Shown here piece by piece: positions 34,124 through 45,834 of a DNA stretch of 64,000 bases (position 1 is the first letter of the stretch; every line of letters begins with the position of its first letter). The position numbers and the translations under genes are program-made. The stretch is from Steromphala cineraria. Lineage: Eukaryota > Mollusca > Gastropoda > Trochida > Trochidae. The DNA is taken from positions 21,951,515 to 22,015,514 of the forward strand of contig OU744726.1 of the NCBI GenBank assembly GCA_916613615.1, read 5' to 3'. The notes below the pieces were generated by a model. That model worked only from the letters and a program-made list of their open reading frames with translations. It was not told where the DNA came from and made no database searches.

Positions 34124-34740
34124 ATTCTTTTTAAACAAGCGATACGTCCTCAGTAAACTTTCCCTTGTCATTCCATAAGTCAATAAACTACTTCTGTTCG
34201 TCTATTATATACAGCTGCTGGCGGATAGTTGGTACATGTATACATGATTTGTCTAAGTAAAGGCATCGCTCCAGACCTAAAGATTTACTCAGTTTCTTGA
34301 CCCGAAATTCCAAAGACCGCTTCCGGTTAAGTGACCACTTGTGCATTTTGTTTGGGAGTCTAGATTCCGGCATATTTCGCACTCTAATCCACATCCTGTA
34401 GACTTCCAGTCGTTGTTTGGTGAGGCATGACGTCCAACCCATATCCCCTCTTGTGGCGATATTAGATGCTTTGTTATTAGCTCCGAGAAAAAAGCGACAG
34501 GCTCTGTTTTGGATTGTGTTGAGTACTTTGTGCTCATAGAGGCCCCATATTGCCGCTCCATATGTGAGAATTGGCTGTATTAACGAATTATATAGAGCTG
34601 TAAATACATCGTAGGTCAATCCACCCGCATCACAAAATTTGCTACACAGTCCTCTCAAAGCCCTACCTACCGATTTTGTGAGTTGATTCACGGCCATTTT
34701 AAAGTCCAAATGACAGTTACAAATATATCTTATAATCTGA
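34124..34740 (-). pseudogene. LINE fragment, post-reverse-transcriptase region
   Basis: A minus-strand frame (34709-34188, preceded by in-frame similarity up to 34740) contains LYNSLIQPILTYGAAIWG, TIQNRACRFFLGANNKA and GDMGW, which is diagnostic of the region after the RT palm in mollusc LINEs. It shares the GDMGW block with the 29.6-30.7 kb copy and so is the same or a sister family. A TTAA MITE cut or replaced its 3' part. Confidence 0.8.
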
Positions 34741-35159
34741 TTCTAAGTTTTATACTTGAAAACCTGAAATATTATGTTTAATTTTCACCAACAGTATAAA
34801 TTATAAAATACAAATTTTTTTAAAATTAAAATAAGACATGCTTTGACCAACATAAATGATCTAAAAACTGGATATGATTTATCCTATAAATAAAGGTATT
34901 TTAATTTTGAGCCCTGATCAGTGAGTTGCAAAAAGTGTTATGATAAACTGTTGACGCTTGGTTGACGCTACAGTTTTCTCCGCAAACCGGTTATGTTAGG
35001 CTGCGCAAGTGGTGAAAGGTGTCGAACTCGGACGCCTTAAACCTAAATTTCGTATGTACCGCGAAGCATAATTTTCAGTGGGAGAGAAAGTACCGTATAG
35101 CCTAATCCTAGACCTTGCTTATCAAAACAGCGGGAGTAATTAAGCCATTAACTGAGGTG

Positions 35160-35730
35160 ATGCATTTTACTAAGGAAACATTTTTTTTTCAATTGAGAAG
35201 AAATAATTTATTCAACAAGAGAGAATTTGAGAAAAAGTATTTTATTGAGAAAAAATGTTTTGGAATTGAGAAGATGTATAGTAAATCATTTGACATGGTC
35301 TGGAAAACAGTCAAAAAATTAAGAAAAAGGGCATACAAGAGGAAATGTTAAACTTTATAAACGACTTTATATCAGACAGAAGATAAAGAACCATTAAACC
35401 AAGTTAAGTATATAACAGATATATATCAGACCTCATAGACAAAAATAATCCAAAACCTAGTAACCTCAGTAACACTCAAGTCTATATAAAACAAAACTTC
35501 AATCAAACTGATTACATTCAAATCTTAACTGACGATTCTAAAGATGAAAAATGAAGAGTAGGCTCTGAGATAGCCTTCACTCACACAGGTGATGAAGATA
35601 TATTCTTTAAACTACCAGACAAAACCTCTATCCTTACAGCTGAAGTTGTAGCTATTCGACAAGCACTCACTATCAATAAAGTCTAAAAAACAGAAACATA
35701 GCTATATTTACAAATTCACTCAGCTCACTG
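35160..35730 (+). pseudogene. degenerate LINE with RT and RNase H remnants
   Basis: The plus strand shows FDMVWK near 35288, then in another frame MLNFINDFISDRR (35344-35383), an RT thumb-side motif. The next recognisable part is an RNase H-like stretch at about 35520-35690: LTDDSKDEK, stop, RVGSEIAF, then LPDKTSILTAEVVAIRQAL. The TD(G/D)SK and TAE motifs match the first two catalytic positions of RNase H1-type domains in I/jockey-like LINEs. Stops, frameshifts and an internal deletion make it inactive. It is a different LINE lineage from the 25-28 kb element. Confidence 0.65.
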
Positions 35731-35778
35731 CAAGCTATACAAAACACTCAACAAATTTATTTACAATTATTAAAATCT

Positions 35779-35797
35779 CCCCCCCCCCCCCCCCCCC
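35779..35797. repeat. 19 bp poly-C
   Basis: A homopolymer run immediately after the RNase H remnant. Its length is likely uncertain. Confidence 0.9.
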
Positions 35798-37595
35798 AAC
35801 ATAATTAGATTTAATTTTATTTATCACTTTAGAACTTTTATTAACTTTACTTGGGTGTCTATGAAGCACGATTTCAGGAACAACAGCATCGGAAACATCA
35901 CCTACACCGACCACGCGTACGTCTCCGAACTTCTTAAGTTGTTTTGAACAACAGTAGCATTGTATATTTATAAATATTTTGTATATAATTTTGTGAACAA
36001 GATGTGTTACATAAAACGATAATAGTGATATGAATATATTAAAAATAACTGTTTGACAGAAATCTGAATTAAAGATTGAGACATGAGAAATGTTTGATTG
36101 AACAACTGTGCACATAATCCTGTCTTACTTGTTATTTGTTGGAGTTATTGGGTGCACTCAGCCGTTACAAAATTGACCATGTACTCGGACGCCTACGCTC
36201 ATCGAGGCTTGTCGAGAAGCCAATTTAGGCGTTGCGGACCATAACCGCGCAAGTCAATCCCGTTCTGAATCAACTGATCCGCGAAATATACGACACATAC
36301 CATAGCTTCTTTCTATGCGCGAATCAGCTAAGCGTGGCCTTGTATCGAGGTATTTTCACTCTAGAGACAACCGACGGTAGAGTCCCCGTTGAAACTTATT
36401 GAAGTAAACAATGCTGTTCCTGTCTCCGATGTACATGTATCTTTGTCCTGATGATAGCCATCTTGGTAATGGACATACGAAGGGTCAATGAAAGCCGTAC
36501 TCAGACAAGGAGTGAGAAGATTCAATACGAGTCTGGACTCGGTGAGTTAACGTAACAGTGCCTACATTCAGTGTAATAAATGGTGTACACCGTGTCTTTA
36601 TATGATAAACAAATATGATGTTTACTAACTGAAAACGGGTTGAGCTAGAGTTTTACATCAAGTTTGGTCTCCTACAATGTAAATATGAATATTTTTTCTA
36701 TTCATATTGACGAAATTGAAATGTTGGGAGACAATCGGCAACTGATAATTCATGTATTCATAAGCTACATGCATAGGAATTTGCTAGTCAGATACTCATC
36801 GTTGTGCTTTTCAATGTGTATAACATATTGTAGTATTAACCACACATGCTTGCGAAACGTTACACGCAACGTATATCTACTAACAGGAAGTGTTCCCTTC
36901 AAACAAAGATAATGTGTATTATTACTCAACCGTGGTGCGATCACTCAATAGATAACAATGAGTTGGTAACACACATGTGTGTTAACATCTCGTGCAAAGA
37001 AACGGAACTACTTTCGAACGTCACATGACATTGTCCAATCACGTGACTTATAAATGGCGACTGTCAAATTTTACATTCTCAACAAAATGTTAATTAATGT
37101 AAAAAAATATTAATCTAGCGGATTTTTAAATGCATTATCTTTTTGCTAACCAGCACAAATCAATCATTCGCTTGATCCCTTGTCCATCTTCTATGCTGTC
37201 ACAAGCGTAGTGGCCTCCTCTGCCTACCGTTACATAAACATGGCGATTCGACTGTTTACTTGCTTCTATGCCACCATAACCTTTCCATTCAACAAGCACA
37301 CAATCCGAACATGTTATCGTCTAACTACCTTTACACAAGTTTTATCTCCCGATTCCTATCAACAATTCAGTAACTCATGTCAATGTAATCAATATCAATC
37401 AATCGCTGCCGTTGACACTGTTCGCCTACATAACGTGAAACAGGACACATTCCGATGACGTCACATGGCGATCTGATGACGTCACTTTGCAAGTGCATGA
37501 TGTGTTGACAGTTTTCGTTGCTTCTTAGTGTTTATTTTATCAATGCATCTTTTGATAATGAAATATTTTTCACCAATATACTTTGTATCATGTTT
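35798..37595. other. intergenic, no gene recognised
   Basis: Includes a locally GC-richer, CpG-containing stretch at about 36160-36400 that could be promoter-like or repeat-derived. No coding frame with a recognisable domain follows. Confidence 0.4.
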
Positions 37596-38266
37596 GCCCT
37601 TTTTACATGCGCACTTTACTCCCGAGAGTATAATTACTCCTAGGAGTATTTTTGCTCCTAGGAGTAAAAGTATATTTACTTTACGTTCCATTGGAATTTA
37701 AGGACCCTTAAGTATATCATGATTTGCTTAAAGTAGAAATATATTTTTTCATAGAAATCTCAATGTGTGAAATGCAAATCTTGAGGCATAGAAGAATTTA
37801 ACACAATTTTACCATAGATTTTGTCAATCAACTTCTAGTGTAAAAGGAGTGAACGCAGCTGGTTTTCGGTTTTAAAAGAATGACACCAACAACAAAAAAA
37901 CACATTTCCTTCATTAGGAAACATGCTGTCGACAAGTTAAACAGAATAATCTTGAATGCAAGTTATTATTGATGAAAACACAATAGTAGTGTTTAAAAAC
38001 TATATAAATGCAAGTCATTTACCTCAACCTTATCATTCAACTATGCTAATACTATAGAAAATGACAGGATACTCACAGGAGTAAAAGTAAATATACTTTT
38101 ACTTTACCTCTAGGGGTGGAGTATTTAACTCCTAGGAGTAAATATACTCCTGTAAGTAAATCTGTTTTGGGCTGTTTACATGGCACGTTTACTCCCTGTA
38201 AGTATATTTACTCCTATAGGAGTAAATATACTCCTAGGAGTAAACGTGCGCATGTAAAAAGGGCTG
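37596..38266. mobile_element. palindrome-rich MITE with 'TACTCCTAGGAGTA' repeats
   Basis: Ends are inverse copies: GCCCTTTTTACATGCGCAC at 37596 and GTGCGCATGTAAAAAGGGC ending at 38266. Both are followed inward by ACTCC/GGAGT strings. Multiple self-complementary CTCCTAGGAG units and GGAGTAAATATACTCC variants cluster at 37618-37675 and 38085-38245. No coding capacity. A target duplication is not clear. Confidence 0.75.
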
Positions 38267-38421
38267 TATGACATGTGTAAACATCCCAAAAAATATCGAA
38301 CTATTTTACTTGGACTCATGGAAATTCATACGCTGGTTTCGCGATTGTTCCAAGTCAGCTGATTCTTGTTTTGACGATTTGTTTACATAAATATTGATAT
38401 TGAGGGTTGAGTAATAAATAA

Positions 38422-38564
38422 AATACTAAACTCAGGGTAATGTGATAACATGTTTAAGCAACTCGTGAATAGAATGTGGTATCAGACTCACTTTCGTTCG
38501 TCTGATACCAATTCTATACACTCGTTGCTTAAAAATGTTATCACATTACCATTCGTTTAGTATT
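38422..38564. repeat. 143 bp imperfect hairpin
   Basis: Arms AATACTAAAC...GGTAATGTGATAACAT...AAGCAACTCG and their inverse meet near CAGACTCACTTTCGTTCGTCTG. Probably a short foldback MITE. Confidence 0.7.
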
Positions 38565-38698
38565 CTCTATATCCATACAAGTCTTACGTAATTGAACAAT
38601 GAACCAACAGTCAATCTCGTGCTGAGGTAAGTGGGACATAGTTACAAAGGCAACATACTTTATCGTTAATTGAACTTCATGTAGGGAAACAAATTCAT

Positions 38699-38940
38699 TT
38701 TAGCTCATCAGGCCTGTCAGGACCGATGGGCTTATGGCACGGTATGGTGTCCGGCGTCCGTCCGTCCATCCGTCTGTTCACCTGTCCGTAAACTTCGTGC
38801 ATTTTCGACTTTGTTTCTAGAAGCATAATGCCTAGACAATTGAAAGTTTGTGTACAGACTCCATGACTAATGAGCTTGTGAGGTTTGAAATGTTTATTTA
38901 GGGGTACAGAATGCACGACATACAACCCCAAAATAAAAAA
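38699..38940 (-). repeat. dispersed repeat sharing its end with 45835-46395
   Basis: TAGCTCATCAGGCCTGTCAG, CCCATCGG-like, TTATGGCA and GTCCGGCGTCCGTCCGTCC form the inverse of the right end of the 45.8-46.4 kb repeat. The inner part (TTGTGTACAGACTCC, CTAATGA) also corresponds to that unit. Elements with GGACGGACGG and GATGAGCTAAAA ends are common in mollusc genomes; that is from memory. Confidence 0.7.
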
Positions 38941-40384
38941 CAGAATGGATTTATCACCATTCTAACATGACTAATAAGGAAAATAATGTGGAACTATTTT
39001 GACTTGCGCAAAAGCAATGTGATAAGGTCAAACCGGTGCAGACCGGTTCCACTCACTTGCAAAACAACGTTACTGTCCACTTTCATAAAGAACACTTAAC
39101 AATTAAAATTTCACTACATACAGAAAAAACGTGTTTAAATAGACTCATCTATAATCTATTGAGCATATTATTAATAGAAAACAGATTTCAATGTCGTCAA
39201 AGTTACGATTTTTTAACCTAAATACATGGGTCGACCCATCACCCCTACAAGAGCGACAAGGACTGACCAAATCAAGGGACGTAACGTTACTCTGAATTAG
39301 TTGTAAACTACGTGTCGGTGAACTGTTTCAAACTTTAAATAGTGAAAGTTATATTTTGCGTCATGGTTGGGAACACTGTGACAGCAAAAGTGGTCACTTG
39401 TAAATTAGTGGTAGGGGCACTGACAGCATTCTGCGAAATTAAAGAATAAAGTCTCTTCCGTTCATTTGACCAAGGAATTGCATCAAAAATCCTTGATTTG
39501 ACGAACCGCTGTATGAGAGGTGTGCGATCGTTGATTTTGTTATAGATCTGAGCCAAGGACTTAATTACATCGCGAAGCAGTAAGAGACACTTCAAACAGG
39601 AACCAAAAACCTCGTTATCATTCGATTAAAATTTGTAGGTGTTTCCAAATGTCGAAAATTTTCTGATATTGAAATTTAAAGTGTCGTCGCCAACATGTCT
39701 ATTGTAAACAGAAAGTCGCTGAGTGCAGATTGTATACGCGTGCGCGGAGGAATGTGAAGCGGTCGTAAAATTAGAGGTGATTATCGGCGAAATAATTACT
39801 CCAAAATGTTTATGATTAACCAATCAGAAGGCAGTATTTTCAAACTTGTTTTCGTGTCATGTTAGAATTAAGATTCAGGCCTTTTTTTTCATTGCAATGA
39901 AATTATAGATTATAGTTTCACTGCAGTGCAAATATGACTTTCCGCTGCTTTTCTTGAAATATGGATTACGTTTTTACTGTTTAACATTCATATTAATTAC
40001 CTCATATAGCTTAAAATATAATCAAAATGTAGTGCATGTCCTTGTGAGATAGTACAGTGTTATGTTTATACGTCGATATCAAACAAATGCAATACCACAG
40101 CGCGATAATAATAACGTCATAATTATAGTTGTGACGTCACTTTGTTAGCATCTTTGTCGTGATGGCAGCGACGGCACAGAAATGGATGTCAAAATATAAT
40201 GTCGATAATTATGCTTGATATCTTGGAAAGATATAAACTGTATATGAAAATCCATACCATTTGATACTAATTATATTTTACATGTGATTGATTTGATATC
40301 AACATTGCTTTCGCTTTTCGCCTTCGCTTTATGCTTTCACTTTTCTATTTCGCTTTTAATATTCTATATTTTTAATTTCTGTAT
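38941..40384. other. intergenic, no gene recognised
   Basis: AT-rich DNA without a recognised gene. Short frames show no domains. Confidence 0.45.
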
Positions 40385-40559
40385 GTATATATATATATAT
40401 AATCAAAATATAAAAAAATGACACGAAGCCAATCAAAGATATATAAAAAAATGACACGAAGCCAATCAAAACTCATTTGAGTTTTGATTGGCTTCGTGTC
40501 ATTTTTTTATCTTTTGATTATTTAAAACTGTATACTAGTAAACTTTTCCAATTTTTATC

Positions 40560-40590
<31 letters not shown>

Positions 40591-40730
40591 GATAAAAAAT
40601 GACACGAAGCCAATCAAAACTCCAACATGTTTCAATGGTATCATCAGGGAATCTATATATATTCAAAATGAGTGTTAAAAAAATAACAACGATGATATAT
40701 ATATATATGATATATATATATACTTAGAAT
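40385..40730. repeat. (TA)n tracts and snapback repeat
   Basis: The 25-mer core ATGACACGAAGCCAATCAAA occurs at about 40418, 40451 and 40598 on the plus strand and once inverted (40477-40508). The 40446-40508 pair forms an almost loopless hairpin around AACTCATTTGAGTT. Runs of (TA)n at 40386-40401, 40559-40582 and 40697-40722 separate them. Confidence 0.85.
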
Positions 40731-41034
40731 ATAATTATATACAATGTTCTGTTCCTAGGAGCCTTAGTAGAAACCAATAGAAGGTATCCAGTTTACCACA
40801 GACGCTGTTTACAATAAAAGAGGGATGAGTGAACGCAGAAAACACTTGAGACTCTTTATTTGCCTTGTTTGAGAGACATAGAGCCAATGTCCTTCGCATA
40901 ATCGGCGCCCTTCATTCTGAGGACATGTTTTCAATGGTGACAGTGTAGGACATTAGAGGAATTGGTATGCATTAGAACCATTACTTAACTTAATTTCAAC
41001 TTTTTAACAACGTAGCGGAATTCCTAATCCAAAG

Positions 41035-42399
41035 ATGGGCGGTATCAGAAGGATCAGGAAAAGGATTTTCATCATTGTTGTGTTTGTTTTGATTCTTATT
41101 CCATTTTTTATGAAAACCTTTCACTCGGTGTCAAAGAGAAAGATTTCATATGGTCACTTCTTATTGGATGTGGTGAACGCTAAACAACTGGATCAAACAT
41201 CAGAAAGGATACACGCCATACCAAAAGGATTCCTTCATACTGTTTCAAGACAATTCGAATACACAAATAAACCAGATATCAAAAGTCAACATGGGAAGCA
41301 TTATTCAAATTCAACTAGTATTTTACCAAAGAATTCAACCATGCAGGATGATAAAGGTAATATTGACTCATGTAGTCAATTATGGGAAATGGCAACAAGA
41401 GTAGATGAAAAACAACCCAGTAGCAACTTCACCAGACAATCTGCAGATAATTCAACCAAAGTCTCGAACAACTCTGGGATCCACACAACTAATGATGTTT
41501 CTAAGAACTTAAAACCCATCCATGGTCAACTTGATATAAAAAAAGCACTTAAATGGTTTTCTACACAGAAAGACTATCTGAAAGATGACAAGCTTAATAA
41601 ACATAATTATTTCTACCATCTCACGAGCAAGCTTTGTTTGGTAAAAAAGTTATCCGTTGTGATTTTGGTACATTCTGCTATAAATCACACCCGAAATAGA
41701 CAATTAATAAGATATACTTGGGGGTCTGTCACCACCGTTGCTATACAACCAACCATCATCTTCATGTTGGGTGAATCATTTCCTGAAAACAAAACACTTC
41801 AACTTGAAATCGAAAAGGAATCTCAGAAGTATGGTGACATCGTTCAAGGAGATTTTCTGGACACTTACAAGAATCTCACGTACAAACACGTGATGGCGAT
41901 TCACTGGGTGACGAGACACTGTGGTGACGTCAGAACGATTGTGAAGATTGACGATGACGTTTTTGTTGACGTATACAAGCTAGTCAGGTTTTCAATTGAT
42001 ATTGGCTATTTCCCTAACAAACTCTATTGTCACGTTGAAAACAGATCAATCCCGGCCAAGACAGGTAGATGGGCACTTTCAACAAATGAATATCCGTTCC
42101 CCTTTTTTCCAAAATATTGTGATGGTATGGCTTACATATTGTCAATGGAGGTTGCAAAGAAACTGCTAAGAGCCTCTAAAAGCGTGGCATTCTTTTGGAT
42201 AGACGATGTCTATGTCACTGGTCTTCTTGCAATGAAGGCTGGCATTGGTCACACAAAATTTGGATTTGGTCATGATGGTTTCTTGCTGAAGAGACAAAAA
42301 ACATGTGACATGAAAGACATTTTGACACGATTTATGTTTTATGCTCATTTACGAGACTGGGATACATTTGCAAACTTATTGTCTGGGAGAAATGGTTAA
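41035..42399 (+). CDS. GT31 beta-1,3-galactosyltransferase-like protein (GT31-4)
   Basis: Single-exon, 454-residue type II membrane glycosyltransferase of the Galactosyl_T family, predicted to act in the Golgi lumen. A strongly basic tail (MGGIRRIRKR) precedes the anchor at about 11-27. The Ser/Asn/Thr-rich stem reaches about 180 and has several N-glycosylation sequons. Catalytic motifs are LIRYTWG (224-230), FMLGESFPENKT, the NLTYKH block, DDD at 306-308, YPFPFFPKYCDG (353-364) and WIDDVYVTG (388-396). It is the closest paralogue of GT31-3 in the catalytic half, while the stems have diverged. A possible 3' splice site (pyrimidine tract, then AACGTAG|C) lies at about 41014, which would leave a non-coding first exon. 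Two AATAAA signals follow at 42568 and 42576. Donor and acceptor sugars are not predictable. Confidence 0.92.
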   Translation: MGGIRRIRKRIFIIVVFVLILIPFFMKTFHSVSKRKISYGHFLLDVVNAKQLDQTSERIHAIPKGFLHTVSRQFEYTNKPDIKSQHGKHYSNSTSILPKNSTMQDDKGNIDSCSQLWEMATRVDEKQPSSNFTRQSADNSTKVSNNSGIHTTNDVSKNLKPIHGQLDIKKALKWFSTQKDYLKDDKLNKHNYFYHLTSKLCLVKKLSVVILVHSAINHTRNRQLIRYTWGSVTTVAIQPTIIFMLGESFPENKTLQLEIEKESQKYGDIVQGDFLDTYKNLTYKHVMAIHWVTRHCGDVRTIVKIDDDVFVDVYKLVRFSIDIGYFPNKLYCHVENRSIPAKTGRWALSTNEYPFPFFPKYCDGMAYILSMEVAKKLLRASKSVAFFWIDDVYVTGLLAMKAGIGHTKFGFGHDGFLLKRQKTCDMKDILTRFMFYAHLRDWDTFANLLSGRNG

Positions 42400-42567
42400 C
42401 AATAGTACTCATTTAATTATTTAGGATTTGTAACGTTGCATGATAAGGAACATGTTTATAAAAGGTTTTGCTGTTGCTTTGTTTTTACTGCCTTACAACT
42501 ATAAAAAGGATAGTTTCACCTAATATAGGATAACTATTAATACAAGTTAAGATCGATATTGTCCCTG

Positions 42568-42581
42568 AATAAAAGAATAAA
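42568..42581 (+). other. polyadenylation signals of GT31-4
   Basis: Two AATAAA hexamers (42568-42573 and 42576-42581) lie about 170 nt after the stop codon, just before a TTAA MITE. Confidence 0.6.
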
Positions 42582-42615
42582 ATCATGTGATATTTGGTCG
42601 TTGTTATTGATTTAA

Positions 42616-42971
42616 AGGGGCAACAGCACGTTTTTAGGGGGAATATAAGGTGATGTCAGGAAAATGAAAATTAATGGTTCCAATTGAAAGACAGTGTATT
42701 TAAACTAAATGGAGCAGTAATAATTCAAATAGTTAACGTAAAGTTTAGCATGCGATTCCTTTTTCTTACAGAAAATGAATTAAAGGTGTTCACACAAAAA
42801 TGGCCGCCTATGTATTTTATGTGAATCTTAATACTTTGTCCTCCGACTATGGATGATTGACTTGTGTAATGACATTTTTGACACTGTCAAAATAATACAT
42901 TTAACATTAACTTACAATTATCACTGAAAATTTTAAAATATAAAATTATCAAAAAACGTGCTACTGCCCCT
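42616..42971 (+). mobile_element. TTAA MITE 'AGGGGCAGTAGCACG', copy 2
   Basis: Flanked by TTAA at 42612-42615 and 42972-42975. The left end reads AGGGGCAACAGCACG and the right end is the inverse of AGGGGCAGTAGCACG. Length 356 bp, collinear with the copy at 27532-27882. It lies just beyond the GT31-4 polyadenylation signals. Confidence 0.9.
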
Positions 42972-42975
42972 TTAA

Positions 42976-44042
42976 CAATAACCATAAGAGATACGTTTTA
43001 GACAAAGCATGACTTGAATTAGGCCTGGGTCTCTGACTAAATTCAACAGTTGATTACTCCAAAGATTCACAAAAAGGTCAATGACCATAGGCGTTTCTCT
43101 TTATATGCGTCCAATGTACAATGTACAAAGCTGAACGAGCAATCAATCCAGTTGTCAACTATATGGTATAGACGGAACCTTGTAAGCAGACAACAAAAAA
43201 GTGGAAGATAACAGAAAATATTATTTCAAATCATGATAGATCTAACTTCAGTGTTAATTAATTTTAGCCCTCAAGGGCACGCAGTTTTGAGCTTCAGCTA
43301 AGATGACAAGTGAATAAAAAGTAAATGCAAAAAGAGGTAACATTCGATGATATTTATGACCCCTTTTAGACACTGCTCAGATTAGAAACACGGAGAGGTA
43401 CGAGTCACGGATCGAACAGATTTAATCTTGATGTAAGTAACTATTAGACGGTCAAATCCATTTCTGGCCGTTCTTCTTTGTTCACATACGCCGCGTTTGG
43501 CTGAAATATTGCCCAAACGGAGTTAAACAACATCTCGCTCACTCACACTTTAATCTTATATTCTTCACGGAGTGATAATTTCTAGGTAAGAGCGAGAGAT
43601 TATAACTAAGTTGGTACGATTCACTGCGGTACTTTTCATTTATTTGTTGGGTGAAACGAAAGACAACGAAAATCCTGATTGAAATTCGCCTGATGTGTTT
43701 TGATAGGTTTTAAATACAGCGAAATATTAATTTTTCATTGGAAAAAGTCAAGGCGGAGGTGTATCCATGTAAGACTTTATGTACGATGTGAATTTCAAAA
43801 TAATCCAGTTATGAGCCGTTAGTTATTTCGAAAAAACTGCTAAAGTTTAGATATATCGTGGGATTGATTTAAGGAGGGGAAATAAGGAAATACTTTTTGG
43901 CCTTTGCAAAGGTGGTCGTTGACGTTTAGGACATAAAAACGTGAAAAAACGTTGAATAAGAAGACGATATGAAAACTAGTATCAAAGAGCGGACGTCAAT
44001 GATGTAAAGGAGTAAAAGAAATTACATGATTTTAAAGCAAGT
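42976..44042. other. intergenic, no gene recognised
   Basis: No gene. A 28 bp string at 43375-43402 (core GAAACACGGAGAGGTACGA) recurs at 61898-61925, indicating a low-copy dispersed repeat of unknown type. Confidence 0.45.
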
Positions 44043-44393
44043 CATTCTCTCCCCACAGAACCAGATCAAGTCTTGAAATGATGTCACAGCCTCTGTTCTA
44101 TTTCCGACTTTGTGGGATAGAATGGGAGATGCCTGGAGGCAAAGTTATAGTTGTGCAATCAGCGACGCTGTTTTAAAATCATCATTTTTGGCTAGTGAAT
44201 CATGGCAATAGCAGTGTGATGAGAAGCAGCCGTTTTATGCGAGAAGCGTTGTCATTTGTTTAGAAATTCAAATGGATTGTGGTGCAATTTTTTCCCGCCA
44301 GGGGAAACTGCCGGAACCCACGGATTTCGGCGTAATAGAACAAAGGCTGTATCAACAATTCATGACTTTATCTGCTTCTGTAGGGAGAGAATG
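44043..44393. mobile_element. long-TIR 9 bp-TSD family, copy 3 (diverged)
   Basis: Starts CATTCTCTCCCCACAGA and ends GGGAGAGAATG, with GCCTCTGTTCTATT / AATAGAACAAAGGC inner repeats. The interior TAGTTGTGCAATCAGCGACG matches copy 1 in inverse orientation. The flanking 9-mers (AAAGCAAGT and CATGCAGGC) no longer match well, as expected for an older insertion. Confidence 0.7.
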
Positions 44394-45035
44394 CATGCAG
44401 GCTTTCAACAAAGCCTTCCTAATGCCCGACGTCATCACTAACTAACATATTTCCTAAAGCTGATGTCATAATGGTAACAGTCGATGTTGACTGTACGTTT
44501 ACTGGCTTTAGTGCTGAAGCTATCAATAAAAATAAAGCTAAACAGTTTTAATATTAAGTCCATCCTCCTACACATAGATTAAAACGCCAGTCGCGGACCT
44601 GGCTTATTTTACCCTTGCTGTAGTCCATTGACTTTTCTGATTTGATGACAGCGCCCTCGCCGACGATGATTTGTTACCTCAAGTTATCTCCCGTGCAACA
44701 GCAAATCACTGACGCTCCCTTTTGTATCTGTGTTGGTTGACTTTGATTAATCAAGTCGATTTTTATTCAAACAATTGTTTTCTCGGTTGTTTTCGGTGTT
44801 GATATATCTGCTCCGATTATCTAAACGTGAAATTACGTAAAGTATAGATCTGTAATCTACAGGCGCTATTGTCTCTTCACAAATTGCATTGTTCAGTCGA
44901 CGGAATTTAACAGAAAGGCAGTCATGCTTTTTTTTCCGTCCGATGTAGTTTTTTTAAAGGGTTTTCTGATTGAACTTATTTCCTTATAGAAAGCTAGAGA
45001 GCAAGCACAGACAAGTCAAGTGACGGCAGCAAGGC
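44394..45035. other. intergenic, no gene recognised
   Basis: Nothing recognised beyond a short TTATCTCCCGTGCAAC stretch reminiscent of the neighbouring element interior. Confidence 0.4.
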
Positions 45036-45180
45036 AGTCTAAGTAAACCTAGCCTCAATACCCGCTTCACTCTGATGCAGACTATTGCGGCTAGGTATAA
45101 GACGATCCCTGATTGGTCAATACGATATAACCCAATATCGGAGTGTAGCGGGTATTAATGAGGCTATGTTTACTTAGACT
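45036..45180. mobile_element. hairpin MITE, 'AGTCTAAGTA' family, copy 2
   Basis: 145 bp with inverse ends AGTCTAAGTAAACCTAGCCT and its complement. The inverted repeats extend about 45 bp each (through AATACCCGCT). The loop has ACTATTGCGGCTAGG, shared with copy 1 at 1893-2134. This copy is the compact form. Confidence 0.8.
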
Positions 45181-45834
45181 GGCAGAAAGGCTTAAATGAG
45201 TAAGTTATGATTATGATTATGTTTTTCAATATCAAATTTAATCAATATGTGATGAGAAGTTGTGAGCCGGACAGAACTTATAACAGTTTTCTTACAATTA
45301 AATCTCCTTTTCTCCAAAATCCTAAATTTTATGCACATATTCTCAAAATTGTTTTTCCTGACACTTTATGGCATGTTACTGCGTTTCCACTATGAGCGGG
45401 TTTAAAAGCCTATGAACTGTACTTACTGTCTTACATCTACATAAAAACGTAAGAATACTTTAGATTAGTTTCAAAATGAAGTGTTGCGAAAGTAAAGGTC
45501 TTTCTAGAAAATTCGACAAACTTACCCACTACTTAAAAAATTGACGGTGTCTATTTCACAACTGTGGATTTGAAACGTGTTGCACGTGCAAGTCAAATTA
45601 CATGCGCGATTTGATAGCCAATGTGTCACCAAGGTGGTTTTGGTTTGCATTACAGTTATCGATAAATATCATAAGCCAATAAAATCCATTAAATAGAGCC
45701 ATTGGCTCTGTAAGTCATCAGGCTTCATCATCAATTATGCTGTAGAGTGTGGCCAATGTGATTCCCCCTTTGTAGAGGCCACAGTGTCGCCAATCATAAA
45801 ATTTAGTATGTAGGCGACAAGTTTCAGTTTTCTT
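45181..45834. other. intergenic, no gene recognised
   Basis: AT-rich, no gene. The last about 110 bp grade into a diverged unit of the following tandem repeat. Confidence 0.4.
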
